Translations under genes and position numbers: made by a program
The notes under the pieces: model-generated
Told to the model about the DNA's origin: nothing
The model's database searches: none
Seen by the model: only the letters and a program-made list of their open reading frames with translations
In this document: positions 34,011-42,999 of the stretch, in pieces
Position numbering within the stretch: the stretch's first letter is position 1
How the letters are laid out: every line of letters begins with the position of its first letter
From: DATEJJ01 sp039649115
GTDB lineage: Bacteria; Actinomycetota; Actinomycetes; Mycobacteriales; Micromonosporaceae
Reading direction: 5' to 3'
NCBI GenBank assembly: GCA_039649115.1
Contig: JBBWZQ010000057.1
Coordinates: 5,353 to 69,352, forward strand
Length of the DNA stretch: 64,000 bases

Positions 34011-36484
34011 CGGGCACCGCCCGGGGTGCCGGCCCGCGCGAGTGCCTGTGCCGCAAGGCTCCGCCGCAGGTCGTGGATCGCGTCCACGACCGCGCGCCGC
34101 ACCGCCACGGTCAGGTCGTCGCGGGCGAGCATGCGCTCGGACATGTCCAGTGTCTCGGGTGCCACCGCGAACCTCGGGTACCCCAGCCGGGCGAGCCGGC
34201 CGGCCACCGGGGCAGGGCGGCGCAGCGCCATCAGCGGGAAGTCCAGCGCGTAACGGTCCACATAGGACTCGGTGACCGCCTGCTGCTCCGGTCGCCAGAA
34301 CCCTTCGGCGGTGGCGAACAGGAGCGTGTTGGACAGCGTCCCGCCGGAGGTCAGCTCGTCCCAGGCCCGGGCCTTCGCCCGCGGGTCGGGCCGGGCCGCG
34401 CGGCACCAGGCGGCATGCTCGGCGCCGGCCGCGCGGTCGCGCCCGTACTCCTCGTCGATCTCCGCTTCGGAGGCGTCACCGAGGACGGACAACCGGCGCA
34501 GCAGCCTCCAGCGCAGGTCGGCGTCGGCCAGCACGCCACGGGGCAGCCCCTCGCCGGCCAGCCTCCGGCGCAGTGCCGCCACGTCGTCGGTACCCGCCGC
34601 CCAGCCGCGCACCGCGCTCAGCCGCCGGGTGTCTCCCCGCGCGGCGATGGCCGCGCAGTCCGCCGCCAGCCGGCGGGTCGCGGCCGGCCGGGCAGCCGCC
34701 GGCAGGTACAGCGGCACCGCGGCGTCCCAGGCGTTCGCCAGCAGGTCCTCGAAGACCGAGACGGTCGCCTCCCCGGGCAGCCCCCGGGCCAGCAGGTCGA
34801 GGAACACCTCGGCGGGCAGCAGCGCGTCGCGCACCGCCTCCCACGCGGCGCCCCAGAGCACCGCCCGGTTCAGCGGATCGACCACCCCCGGCAGCAGGTC
34901 GCACAGCAGGTCCCAGTCCACCAGCCGCGCCTTGGCGTAGGTCAGGTCGCCGTCGTTGACGAGCACCACGTCGTCCGGGCCCGCCCCGGCCGGTACCGGT
35001 ATCCGTCCACTGTGGAGTGCCGCGGTCAGGTCCGCCTCGACGCGGGCGGTCGGCCGGCCGTCGCGCCGGTACCAGCCGATCCCGACCCGGTGTGGCCGCG
35101 GCACCGCGCCCTCCTGGATGACCTCCAGCTCCTCGCCCGTGGCCACCGGCCGCAGCGTGTTCACGCCCGCCTCGCGCAGCCACACCCGGGCCCACTCCCC
35201 CAGGTCGCGTCCGCTGGCACGCTGCAGCGCGGCGAGCAGGTCGGCGAGCGTGGCGTTGCCGAAGGCGCGCCCGGCGAAGTGCTCGCGCATCCCCGCGAAG
35301 AACACCTCGTCGCCGAGCCAGGCCACGAGCTGGCGCAGCACCGCGGCGCCCTTCGCGTAGGAGATGCCGTCGAAGTTGAGCAGGGCCACGTCGGTGTCCG
35401 CGACGTCGCCGGAGACGGGGTGGGTGGTGGGGCGCTCGTCGGCAGCGCAGCCCCACGCCTTGCGGCCCAGCGCGAAGGAGCACCAGACGTCGTGGAAGCG
35501 GGTCACCTCCGCGGCGACCCGGTGCCCCAGGTACTCCGCGAACGACTCGTTGAGCCACAGGTCGTCCCACCACCGCATGGTGACCAGGTCGCCGAACCAC
35601 ATGTGCGCCATCTCGTGTGCGATGATCACCGCTCGCAGTTCCCGCTGGGCGTCGCTGACGGCGGATCGGAACAGCAGGTCGTCGCGGAATGTCACGCAGC
35701 CCGGGTTCTCCATCGCGCCCGCGGTGAACTCGGGCACGTAGACCTGGTCGTACTTGCCGAACGGGTACCGCACGCCGAACAGTTCGTGGTACCGGTCCAG
35801 GCAGGCCCGGGTCACCTCCAGGATCTCCGGCGCCTCCCGGTCCAGGTCGGCGGCCAGCGACCGGCGTGCGTACACGCTCATCGGCACCCCGTCGTGGACG
35901 GTGTGCACGCCGTGGTACTGGCCCGCGACGAGCGCCACGAGGTAGGTGGCCAGCGGCGGGGTGGCCGCGAACTCCCACCGGCCCGGTCGCGCCGGCCGCC
36001 CCGGGCCGTTGCCCACCACCGTCCACTGTGGAGGAGCCGTCACCCGCAACGTGACCGGCGCCTTGAGGTCCGGCTGTTCGAAGCAGGCGAAGACACTGCA
36101 CGCGTCGTCCAGGAACGCGGCCGAGTAGAGGTAGGTGCCGCCGTCGGCCGGGTCCACGAACCGGTGCAGCCCCTGCCCGGTGTTGGTGTAGGCCATCGTC
36201 GCCCGCACCACGAGCTCGTTCTCGCCGGCCAGGTCGGTGAGCGGGAACCGCCGCCGCGCCAGCGCCGCCCGGTCCAGCGCGCGGCCGTTGAGCGTGACCG
36301 ACGCCAGCGCGCGCGGCGCGAGATCGAGGAAGGTACCGGCGCCCGGCTCGCCGGCCCGGAACCGGATGGTCGTGGTCGACCCGAACACCTCCGGACCGCG
36401 AGTGAGATCAAGATCGATCTCGTACCCGTCGACGCGCAGCAGCTGCGCCCGTCGCTCGGCCTCGGCTCGGGTCAGGCTCGGCAT
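34007..36484 (-). CDS. pepN: Aminopeptidase N (M1 zinc metallopeptidase)
   Basis: The 825-residue protein has the exopeptidase motif GAMENPG and the zinc motif HEMAHMWFGDLV with the third ligand in NESFAEYLG (about residues 288-312). A C-terminal ERAP1-like domain follows. It removes N-terminal amino acids from peptides in the cytosol; no signal peptide is seen. The ATG at 36484 is chosen since the homologous sequence starts there (PSLTRAEAERRAQLL). It is divergent from radC and overlaps the ligase gene at its end. Confidence 0.94.
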   Translation of the reverse strand: MPSLTRAEAERRAQLLRVDGYEIDLDLTRGPEVFGSTTTIRFRAGEPGAGTFLDLAPRALASVTLNGRALDRAALARRRFPLTDLAGENELVVRATMAYTNTGQGLHRFVDPADGGTYLYSAAFLDDACSVFACFEQPDLKAPVTLRVTAPPQWTVVGNGPGRPARPGRWEFAATPPLATYLVALVAGQYHGVHTVHDGVPMSVYARRSLAADLDREAPEILEVTRACLDRYHELFGVRYPFGKYDQVYVPEFTAGAMENPGCVTFRDDLLFRSAVSDAQRELRAVIIAHEMAHMWFGDLVTMRWWDDLWLNESFAEYLGHRVAAEVTRFHDVWCSFALGRKAWGCAADERPTTHPVSGDVADTDVALLNFDGISYAKGAAVLRQLVAWLGDEVFFAGMREHFAGRAFGNATLADLLAALQRASGRDLGEWARVWLREAGVNTLRPVATGEELEVIQEGAVPRPHRVGIGWYRRDGRPTARVEADLTAALHSGRIPVPAGAGPDDVVLVNDGDLTYAKARLVDWDLLCDLLPGVVDPLNRAVLWGAAWEAVRDALLPAEVFLDLLARGLPGEATVSVFEDLLANAWDAAVPLYLPAAARPAATRRLAADCAAIAARGDTRRLSAVRGWAAGTDDVAALRRRLAGEGLPRGVLADADLRWRLLRRLSVLGDASEAEIDEEYGRDRAAGAEHAAWCRAARPDPRAKARAWDELTSGGTLSNTLLFATAEGFWRPEQQAVTESYVDRYALDFPLMALRRPAPVAGRLARLGYPRFAVAPETLDMSERMLARDDLTVAVRRAVVDAIHDLRRSLAAQALARAGTPGGAR

Positions 36485-36604
36485 GCCGCAATACTGCCGC
36501 ATCCGCGCCGGTCCGGCCTCCTGGCCAGCGCAGGAGCCTGGCAGCGGGACCGCCGTCCCCGGCGCCGCCGGCAACCGTCGTACCCCACCGGTAGCGTCCC
36601 CCGC

Positions 36605-37291
36605 ATGCGCATCGTCGACCTGCCCACATCCGAACGGCCGCGCGAGCGGCTGTCCCTCCTCGGCCCGAACGCGCTGGCCGACCGCGAGCTGCTGGCCGTC
36701 ATGCTGGGCACCGGTGGCCGCCGCGGCTGCGGTGCACACGACCTGGCCGAGCAGCTGCTCGCCCGGTTCGGTTCGCTCGCCGGCCTCGCCCGGGCCCACC
36801 CGTCCGACCTGGCCGGCACCACCGGCGTCGGCACGGCCAAGGCGGCCGCGCTGGCCGCCGCGTTCGAGCTGGCCCGCCGCGCCGACCGGCCCGCGCAGCC
36901 CAGAAGGCTCGGCAGCACCGCCGACATCGTGCCGGTGGTGATGCCCCTGCTCGGCGGGCGCACCCGGGAGCGCCTGGTCGTGGTGGTCTGCGACAACGCC
37001 CACCGGGTGCTGGCCTGCGAGGTGGTCAGCGAGGGCTCGGCGGAGCGCGCGCTGGTGCCGGTACGCGAGGTCATCGTGGCCGTGCTGCGCCGCGACGGCA
37101 AGGCTTTCGCGCTGGCACACAACCATCCCGAGGGCGACCCGACCCCCACGTCGGCCGACGTCGAGGCGTCCGAACGGATCGAGGAGGCAGCGGAAGCGGT
37201 CGGCCTGCGCTTCCTCGACCACGTCGTGGTGACCGATGACGCCTGGTGCGGGGTGACCACCTTCCCGCTGGAGAAAACGGCGCCGACGTGA
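36605..37291 (+). CDS. radC: RadC-like JAB-domain protein
   Basis: The 228-residue protein has an N-terminal helix-hairpin-helix region (LAGTTGVGTAKAAAL) and the JAB/MPN metal motif HNHPEGDPTPTSAD, in which Thr replaces the usual Ser in the PSxxD part. The family was named from a DNA-repair mutant but its biochemical role is not settled. It is divergent from pepN and upstream of the trpS leader. The ATG at 36605 matches the family start DLPTSERPRERL. Confidence 0.9.
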   Translation: MRIVDLPTSERPRERLSLLGPNALADRELLAVMLGTGGRRGCGAHDLAEQLLARFGSLAGLARAHPSDLAGTTGVGTAKAAALAAAFELARRADRPAQPRRLGSTADIVPVVMPLLGGRTRERLVVVVCDNAHRVLACEVVSEGSAERALVPVREVIVAVLRRDGKAFALAHNHPEGDPTPTSADVEASERIEEAAEAVGLRFLDHVVVTDDAWCGVTTFPLEKTAPT

Positions 37292-37317
37292 CGGCGGCGC
37301 TCCGCTACACTGCGTCC

Positions 37318-37356
37318 ATGCGGAAATCGCCGAACCTCGGCTGGTGGGCGCCCTGA
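37318..37356 (+). CDS. trpS leader peptide with tandem Trp codons
   Basis: This 12-codon frame encodes MRKSPNLGWWAP with two adjacent Trp codons, 27 bases after the radC stop. It lies 105 bases upstream of trpS and is followed by alternative hairpins. Such leaders sense charged tRNA-Trp: a ribosome stalls at WW when charged tRNA is scarce. No Shine-Dalgarno is obvious; a leaderless transcript is possible since CTACACTG lies just before. Confidence 0.82.
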   Translation: MRKSPNLGWWAP

Positions 37357-37357
37357 C

Positions 37358-37414
37358 GGGCGGTCACACCTCCGCGTACCCGTAACTCACGCGGCCGCCC
37401 CACCCGGGCGGCCG
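37358..37414 (+). promoter_or_regulatory. Transcription attenuator between Trp leader and trpS
   Basis: A 9-bp perfect stem (CGGCCGCCC at 37392-37400 with GGGCGGCCG at 37406-37414) is the likely terminator; it has no T tract. GGGCGG at 37358-37363, just after the leader stop, can pair instead with CCGCCC at 37395-37400, forming an antiterminator. Stalling at the Trp codons would be expected to favour the antiterminator and raise trpS expression. Confidence 0.7.
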
Positions 37415-37460
37415 TCGTCGTGTGCCCGGGCGGGCCGGCCTCATACCCAAGGGAGTCGAC

Positions 37461-38438
37461 GTGCCCCGCCGTATCAGTGGCTTCACGCCCACCGGAACGC
37501 TTCAGCTCGGCAACTACCTCGGCGCGATCCGGCCGACCATCGCGGCCCAGTACGAGTCGGACTCGCTGGTATTCGTCTCGGACCTGCACGCGCTGACGGT
37601 CGAGCACGACCCGGCGCGACTGCGCGCGCAGACCCTGGAGGTGGCCACCCTCCTGCTCGCGGCCGGCCTGGATCCGGCCCGCTGTCCCCTGTTCGTCCAG
37701 TCACACCTCACCGAACACACCGAACTGCACTACCTGCTCGAATGCGCCACGAGCTACGGCGGGGCGCACCGGATGATCCAGTTCAAGGAGAAGGCGGCCC
37801 GGCATGGGCAGGTGCGGCTGTCCCTGCTCACCTACCCCGTGCTGATGGCCGCGGACGTGCTGCTGTACGACATCGACGAGGTACCGGTGGGCGAGGACCA
37901 GAGCCAGCACGTGGAGCTCGCCCGGGACGTGGCGACCCGGTTCAACGGCCGGTACGGCGAGACGTTCGTCATACCGAAGGCCTGTCACCCGCCCACGGCG
38001 GCCCGCGTCATGGATTTGTCAGACCCCACTGCCAAGATGAGCAAGACTGATCCGAGCGGCGCCGGCGTGCTGCGCCTGCTCGATCCGCCTGAGGTGCTGC
38101 GGCGCAAGGTGATGCGGGCGGTGACCGACCCTGGCCGGGAGGTGCGCTATGACCCACACGGGCAGCCGGGCGTCGCCAACCTGCTCGACATCCTCGCCGC
38201 CTGCGTCGAGGACTCGCCCGCCGTGCTCGCCCGGCTCTTCTCGTCCTACGGCGAGCTCAAGACGGCGGTCGCCGACACCGTGGTGTCCCTGCTGCTGCCC
38301 GTCCAGGAGCGCTACCGGGATCTCGCGGCCGAGCCCGGGGCCGTGCCGGGGATCCTGCGCGAGGGCAGGGACCGGGCGCGGCCGCGCGCGTCGGCCACCG
38401 TCGCCCGGGCTCGGCACGCGATGGGACTGGTGCGTTGA
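37461..38438 (+). CDS. trpS: Tryptophanyl-tRNA synthetase
   Basis: The 325-residue class I synthetase has TGTLQLGNYLGAI in place of HIGH, GEDQSQHVELARDVATRFN for ATP/Trp binding, and KMSKT (near residue 192) in place of KMSKS. It charges tRNA-Trp. The GTG at 37461 follows AAGGGAG. Its expression is probably set by the Trp leader and attenuator directly upstream. Its stop codon overlaps the -35 box of the padR promoter. Confidence 0.95.
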   Translation: MPRRISGFTPTGTLQLGNYLGAIRPTIAAQYESDSLVFVSDLHALTVEHDPARLRAQTLEVATLLLAAGLDPARCPLFVQSHLTEHTELHYLLECATSYGGAHRMIQFKEKAARHGQVRLSLLTYPVLMAADVLLYDIDEVPVGEDQSQHVELARDVATRFNGRYGETFVIPKACHPPTAARVMDLSDPTAKMSKTDPSGAGVLRLLDPPEVLRRKVMRAVTDPGREVRYDPHGQPGVANLLDILAACVEDSPAVLARLFSSYGELKTAVADTVVSLLLPVQERYRDLAAEPGAVPGILREGRDRARPRASATVARARHAMGLVR

Positions 38439-38479
38439 CAGAGGACCGCGCCCCGGACATATACTCCGCGTGGAGTATA
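38435..38479 (+). promoter_or_regulatory. Promoter and PadR operator for the efflux operon
   Basis: TTGACA (38435-38440) and TATACT (38460-38465) form a -35/-10 pair 19 bp apart. An inverted repeat, TATACTCC-GCGT-GGAGTATA (38460-38479), covers the -10 box. The right arm contains GGAG, 6 bases before the padR ATG, and so is also the ribosome binding site. A repressor bound here would block both RNA polymerase and, in the RNA, a hairpin could hide the site. Confidence 0.72.
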
Positions 38480-38481
38480 CG

Positions 38482-39078
38482 ATGCCGACTAACCCACACC
38501 GAACATTAACCCCGCTCGCCCTGGTGGTGCTCAGGCTCCTCCACGAGCGAGCCATGCACCCCTACGAGATGCAGCAGCTCATCCGCGACCGGGCGGTCGA
38601 CCGCGTGGTGAAGGTACGGGCCGGCTCGCTCTACCACACCGTGGAGCGGCTGCGGCAGCTCGGCCTGATCGAGCACGTGGAGACCGGGCGGGAGGGGCGG
38701 CGACCGGAGCGCACCGTCTACGCCATCACCGACCTCGGGCGCGACGGGTACACCAGCAACCTGCGGGAGCTGGTCCGCGAACCGCACGAGGAGTTCCCCG
38801 TCTTCGCGGCGGCCGTCGAGATGCTCTACACGCTCGACCGCGACGAGGTGCTGCGGCTGCTCCAGCACCGCGGCACCGCCCTGGAAGCGACAGTGGCCGC
38901 GGGCGAGCAGGTGACGACGAGCCTGACCAAGCGCGGGCTGCCCCGGTTGGCGACGATCGAGGTGGAGTTCTGCCAGGCGATGCGCAGAGCCGAGCTGGCG
39001 TGGGTAAGACAACTGATCGACGAAATCAGGTCCGGGGCGCTGCCGTGGACCACCGAGATCGAGGAGCCGTGTCCATGA
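38482..39078 (+). CDS. PadR-family transcriptional repressor
   Basis: The 198-residue protein has the PadR winged helix (LTPLALVVLRLLHERAMHPYEMQQLI, RAGSLYHTVERLRQLGLI, RRPERTVYAIT) and a helical C-terminal dimerisation domain. It precedes an MFS exporter with a 4-nt overlap, a common regulator-efflux pair. The inverted repeat at its own promoter should be its operator, so it would repress itself and the pump until a drug or metabolite binds it. The ligand is unknown. Confidence 0.9.
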   Translation: MPTNPHRTLTPLALVVLRLLHERAMHPYEMQQLIRDRAVDRVVKVRAGSLYHTVERLRQLGLIEHVETGREGRRPERTVYAITDLGRDGYTSNLRELVREPHEEFPVFAAAVEMLYTLDRDEVLRLLQHRGTALEATVAAGEQVTTSLTKRGLPRLATIEVEFCQAMRRAELAWVRQLIDEIRSGALPWTTEIEEPCP

Positions 39079-40739
39079 CGACCGCAACCACCGGCGCGGT
39101 GGAGCGCAAGCACAGCCCGTGGCTCGTGCTCGTCGCACTGTGCCTCGGATTCTTCATGATCTTGCTGGACACCACGATCGTGAACGTGGCGATCCCGGCG
39201 CTCAGCGAAGGGCTGCACGCCTCGCTCTCCGAGATCCTCTGGATCCTCAACGCTTACATCCTGGTCTACGCGGTACTGCTGATCACCGCGGGCCGGCTCG
39301 GCGACCTGTACGGCCCCAAGATGCTCTTCCTCGCCGGCCTGGTGGTGTTCACCGCCGCGTCGGTGGCGTGCGGCTTCGCGCAGAACCCGACCCAGCTGAT
39401 CATCTTCCGGATCATCCAGGGCCTCGGCGGCGCGCTGCTCACCCCGCAGACGCTCTCGGTCATCACGATGATCTTCCCCCCGGACAAGCGCGGCGCGGCG
39501 TTCGGCCTGTGGGGTGCGGTGGCCGGCGTGGCCACGCTGGCCGGCCCGGTACTGGGCGGCTGGCTGGTCACCAACTTCGGCTGGCGCTGGATCTTCTTCG
39601 TCAACCTGCCGATCGGCATCGTCACGCTGATCATGGCTGCGATCGTCATGCCCACCATCAAGCTCAACCGCAGGCACCGGCTCGACCTGCCCGGCGTCAC
39701 CCTGTCGACCGCGGCGCTCTTCCTGATCACGTTCGGCCTCATCGAGGGCCAGTCGCACCGCTGGGGCAAGGTCTGGGGACCGTTCACGATCGTCGAGATC
39801 ATCGCGGCCGGCGTCGTGCTGCTGGGCCTCTTCCTCTACCTGCAGTGGGCGGGCCGCAACGGCGAGCCGCTGGTGCCGTTCAGCATCTTCCGCGACCGCA
39901 ATTTCTCGATCATGAACTTCGTCGTCATGGCGGTCGCGTTCGGCATGTTCGGCATGTTCCTGCCCCTGACGATCTTCCTGCAGTCGGTGCTCGGGTTGAG
40001 TGCGCTGCAGGCCGGCCTCACGTTCGCGCCGATGTCGTTGATCTCGATGTTCGTCGCGCCGATGGCCGGGCGCCTCGCGGACAAGGCCGGCAAGTGGATC
40101 CTGTTCGTCGGCATGAGCCTCTTCGCCGGCGGCATGGGCCTCATCATCGCCGCGTCCCATCTGGGCATGAGCCGCTGGCACCTGCTGCCCGGCCTGATCG
40201 TGGCCGGCTTCGGCCTCGGCATGACCTTCGCGCCGCTGCAGACCGTCGCGATGCGCAACGTGCAGCCGCGGATGGCCGGTGCCGCGTCCGGGCTGATCAA
40301 CACCACCCGTCAGCTCGGCGGCGTCATCGGTTCCGCCGCGGTGGGCGCGCTGCTCCAGGCGCAGCTCGCCGACAAGCTGAAGGCGGCTGCGGTCACGCAC
40401 GTCGCGCAGTTGCCGCCGGACGTACCGCCCCAGGTGAAGTCGGGCGTCCTCAACGGGTTCAGCCACGCATCGGGTGACCTGCAAGTCGGCACCGGCCAGA
40501 ACGGCATCTCGCTCGGCGGCGTGCCGGAGGCCTTCCGCGGCGTGGTCGGCCGGCTGGTCAAGACGATCTTCGACGAGGGCTACACCAACGCCATGCGGGT
40601 CACCCTGTGGCTGCCGATCGCGGTGATGGGTGTCGCGGCGCTGTCCATCATCCTGGTGAAGGGCCATCGAAAGCAGGTCGCCGAGGAAGCGGCCGACAGC
40701 GAACCCGCGAGCGCCGTCGTGGCCGGCGGCGGCCACTGA
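39075..40739 (+). CDS. MFS drug efflux transporter (DHA2, 14-helix type)
   Basis: The 554-residue protein fits the EmrB/QacA drug:H+ antiporter-2 family. It has LDTTIVNVAIPAL (motif D1) in helix 1, GRLGDLYGPKMLF (motif A) and GPVLGGWLVTNFGWRWIFFVNLPIG (motif C region) with 14 predicted helices and a small soluble loop near residue 450. It should expel lipophilic toxins or antibiotics. The ATG overlaps the padR stop. No biosynthetic cluster is adjacent, so the substrate is unknown. Confidence 0.92.
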   Translation: MTTATTGAVERKHSPWLVLVALCLGFFMILLDTTIVNVAIPALSEGLHASLSEILWILNAYILVYAVLLITAGRLGDLYGPKMLFLAGLVVFTAASVACGFAQNPTQLIIFRIIQGLGGALLTPQTLSVITMIFPPDKRGAAFGLWGAVAGVATLAGPVLGGWLVTNFGWRWIFFVNLPIGIVTLIMAAIVMPTIKLNRRHRLDLPGVTLSTAALFLITFGLIEGQSHRWGKVWGPFTIVEIIAAGVVLLGLFLYLQWAGRNGEPLVPFSIFRDRNFSIMNFVVMAVAFGMFGMFLPLTIFLQSVLGLSALQAGLTFAPMSLISMFVAPMAGRLADKAGKWILFVGMSLFAGGMGLIIAASHLGMSRWHLLPGLIVAGFGLGMTFAPLQTVAMRNVQPRMAGAASGLINTTRQLGGVIGSAAVGALLQAQLADKLKAAAVTHVAQLPPDVPPQVKSGVLNGFSHASGDLQVGTGQNGISLGGVPEAFRGVVGRLVKTIFDEGYTNAMRVTLWLPIAVMGVAALSIILVKGHRKQVAEEAADSEPASAVVAGGGH

Positions 40740-40748
40740 CACCGCGCT

Positions 40749-41183
40749 TCACGGAGCGAGGGACTTCTCGAAGCAGGTGCTGAGCGGGTTGCCGACGTAC
40801 TCGCCGAAGGTGGGGATCTGCCGGTACCCCGCGGCCTTGTACAGACCGATGGCCGGTGCGAGGAAGCTGCCCGTCTCCAGCCGCAGCGTGTGGTACCCGC
40901 GCATGGTGGCCCGCTCCTCCAGTGCCGCCAGGATCAGGCGCGAGAAGCCCCGGCCCCGGTGCGCCGGCCGCACGTACATCCGCTTGATCTCGCCGATACC
41001 GGCTTCGAGGTGCTGCAGCCCGCCGCACGCCATCGGTCGCCCGTCCAGGTACCCGAGGACGTATTCGACGCCGTCCCGCGGCGGGTACGGCACCGTACCG
41101 TCGACCGAGGCCAGCTCCGCCTGCTGCTCGTTGACGAGCTGCCGGAGCATGCGATCCCCTGCCGTCGTCAGCGAGATGAGCAC
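40749..41183 (-). CDS. GNAT family N-acetyltransferase
   Basis: The 144-residue protein has the acetyl-CoA-binding motif RPAHRGRGFSRLILAALEE and a C-terminal AIGLYKAAGYR motif, both typical of GNAT enzymes. ACGGLQHLEAGIGEIKRMYV forms the central strands. The substrate is unknown. It is convergent with the MFS gene and lies upstream of nothing on its strand but 9 bases from the obgE stop. Confidence 0.87.
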   Translation of the reverse strand: MLISLTTAGDRMLRQLVNEQQAELASVDGTVPYPPRDGVEYVLGYLDGRPMACGGLQHLEAGIGEIKRMYVRPAHRGRGFSRLILAALEERATMRGYHTLRLETGSFLAPAIGLYKAAGYRQIPTFGEYVGNPLSTCFEKSLAP

Positions 41184-41192
41184 TGAACGACG

Positions 41193-42638
41193 CTAGTCGA
41201 CGCCCATTTCCGGCGAGTTACCTGTCTCTTCCGGGGGACGCTGCCGGCGCTCCTTGCGGGCGGCCAGCCGCTGCGCGGCCGTCGGGCGGCCCGACTCCTC
41301 GTCCAGCCGGTGGTCGGTACCGCGCGGACCGGGGGTGTACTCCTGGCCGGCGAAGTGGGTGGGCTGCCAGTCGAACTCCCGATCGCCGATGCGCACCAGG
41401 CTGCCCGGCTCCGCACCGGACTTGGCCAGCACCTCCTCGACGCCCAGCCGGGCGAGCCGGTCCGCGAGGAACCCGACCGCCTCGTCGTTGTCGAAGTTGG
41501 TCTGCCGCACCCAGCGCTCCGGCTTGCCGCCCCGCACCAGGTACCCGCCGTCGTCCTCCTGCTCGACGGTGAACCCGTCGTCGTTCACGGCCAGCGGACG
41601 AAGGATGATCCGGGTCGCCTCGGCGGCCGGCGCGGTCGCCCGGTGCTGGCGCACCACCTCGGCGAGCGCGAACGTGAGCTCCTTGAGACCCTCCCGGGTC
41701 GCCGCGCTCACCTCGTACACCGGCATGCCGCGCGATTCGAGGTCGGGCCGGACGATCTCGGCGAGGTCCCGCCCGTCGGGCACATCGATCTTGTTGAGCA
41801 CGACGATCCGCGGCCGGTCGGCGAGGCCCCCGTACGCGAGCAGCTCCCGCTCGATCGCGTCGATGTCCGCGACCGGGTCGCGGCCCGGCTCCATGGTCGC
41901 GGTGTCCACCACGTGCACCAGCACGGCGCACCGCTCGATGTGGCGCAGGAACGCGAGGCCGAGCCCCTTGCCGGACGCCGCACCGGGGATGAGCCCGGGC
42001 ACGTCGGCGATCGTGAACGTCTCGTCGCCCGCCCGCACGACGCCGAGGTTGGGTACCAGCGTGGTGAACGGGTAGTCCGCGATCTTGGGTCGCGCCGCCG
42101 AGAGTACCGAGATGAGCGAGGACTTGCCGGCGCTGGGGAAGCCCACCAGCCCGACGTCGGCGACGCTCTTCAGCTCGAGGACCACGTCCAGCCGGTCACC
42201 GGGCTCGCCCAGCTCGGCGAAGCCGGGAGCCTTGCGCCTGCTGTTGGCGAGCGCCGCGTTGCCCCGACCGCCCCGACCGCCCCGCGCCGCGACGAACGCG
42301 GTGTCCTCGCCGACCAGATCGGCGAGCACCTCACCGTCGCCGGTCTGCACCACGGTGCCGTCGGGTACCCGAAGCACCAGATCCTCGCCGTTGGCGCCGT
42401 GCCGGTTGCTACCCTGGCCGCCCTTGCCGTTCTCGGCCTTGACGTGCGGCCGGAAGTGGAAGTCCAGCAGTGTGTGCACGCCCGGGTCGACAACCAGTGT
42501 CACGTTGCCGCCGTGCCCGCCGTTGCCGCCGTCCGGGCCGCCGAACGGCTTGAACTTCTCGCGCAGGATCGAGGCACAGCCGTGGCCACCATCGCCGGCC
42601 TGGACGTGCAACACCACGCGGTCGACGAAGTTGGTCAC
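41193..42638 (-). CDS. obgE: Obg GTPase (CgtA)
   Basis: The 481-residue protein has a Gly-rich Obg domain (DGGNGGHGGNVTL), a G domain (GFPSAGKSSLISVL, DVPGLIPGA, NKID) and a C-terminal OCT-type domain with an extra 60-residue tail rich in Arg and Gln. It works in ribosome maturation and stress responses. The GTG at 42638 follows GGAGG. It lies after rpmA in the standard rplU-rpmA-obgE order. The length exceeds E. coli Obg because of the OCT domain, as usual in actinobacteria. Confidence 0.95.
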   Translation of the reverse strand: MTNFVDRVVLHVQAGDGGHGCASILREKFKPFGGPDGGNGGHGGNVTLVVDPGVHTLLDFHFRPHVKAENGKGGQGSNRHGANGEDLVLRVPDGTVVQTGDGEVLADLVGEDTAFVAARGGRGGRGNAALANSRRKAPGFAELGEPGDRLDVVLELKSVADVGLVGFPSAGKSSLISVLSAARPKIADYPFTTLVPNLGVVRAGDETFTIADVPGLIPGAASGKGLGLAFLRHIERCAVLVHVVDTATMEPGRDPVADIDAIERELLAYGGLADRPRIVVLNKIDVPDGRDLAEIVRPDLESRGMPVYEVSAATREGLKELTFALAEVVRQHRATAPAAEATRIILRPLAVNDDGFTVEQEDDGGYLVRGGKPERWVRQTNFDNDEAVGFLADRLARLGVEEVLAKSGAEPGSLVRIGDREFDWQPTHFAGQEYTPGPRGTDHRLDEESGRPTAAQRLAARKERRQRPPEETGNSPEMGVD

Positions 42639-42666
42639 GAGAGAACCTCCGGGATCGCCGGAGGGA

Positions 42667-42924
42667 TCAGCCCTGCGCCGGAACGATGCTGACGATCTTG
42701 CGACCGCGCCTGGTGCCGAACTGGACACTGCCCGTGGCCAGCGCGAACAGGGTGTCGTCGCTACCGCGTCCGACAAGGTCACCCGGGTGGAACTTGGTGC
42801 CCCGCTGGCGGATCAGGATCTCGCCCGCGTTGACCCGCTGGCCACCGAACCTCTTGACGCCCAGCCGCTGCGCCGACGAGTCACGCCCGTTGCGCGAGCT
42901 GGACGCGCCCTTCTTGTGCGCCAT
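42667..42924 (-). CDS. rpmA: 50S ribosomal protein L27
   Basis: The 85-residue protein starts MAHKKGASSSRNGRDS and has GGQRVNAGEILIRQRGTKFHPG, the unmistakable L27 core whose N-terminus reaches the peptidyl transferase centre. The intact MAHKK start shows no cleavable N-terminal extension. It follows rplU with a 75-base gap. Confidence 0.97.
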   Translation of the reverse strand: MAHKKGASSSRNGRDSSAQRLGVKRFGGQRVNAGEILIRQRGTKFHPGDLVGRGSDDTLFALATGSVQFGTRRGRKIVSIVPAQG

Positions 42925-42999
42925 TGCTCAATCTCCCCATCGCTGCGGGCCTCCGGGCCCGCCCTCAGTATGCCGACCGGTGCACCGCCGGTGCGGCGG

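Noticed and set aside
34073..36604. Open frame on the plus strand opposite pepN continuing into radC
   Set aside because: Only the last part (from 36605) is RadC; the rest is antisense to pepN and has no start signal.
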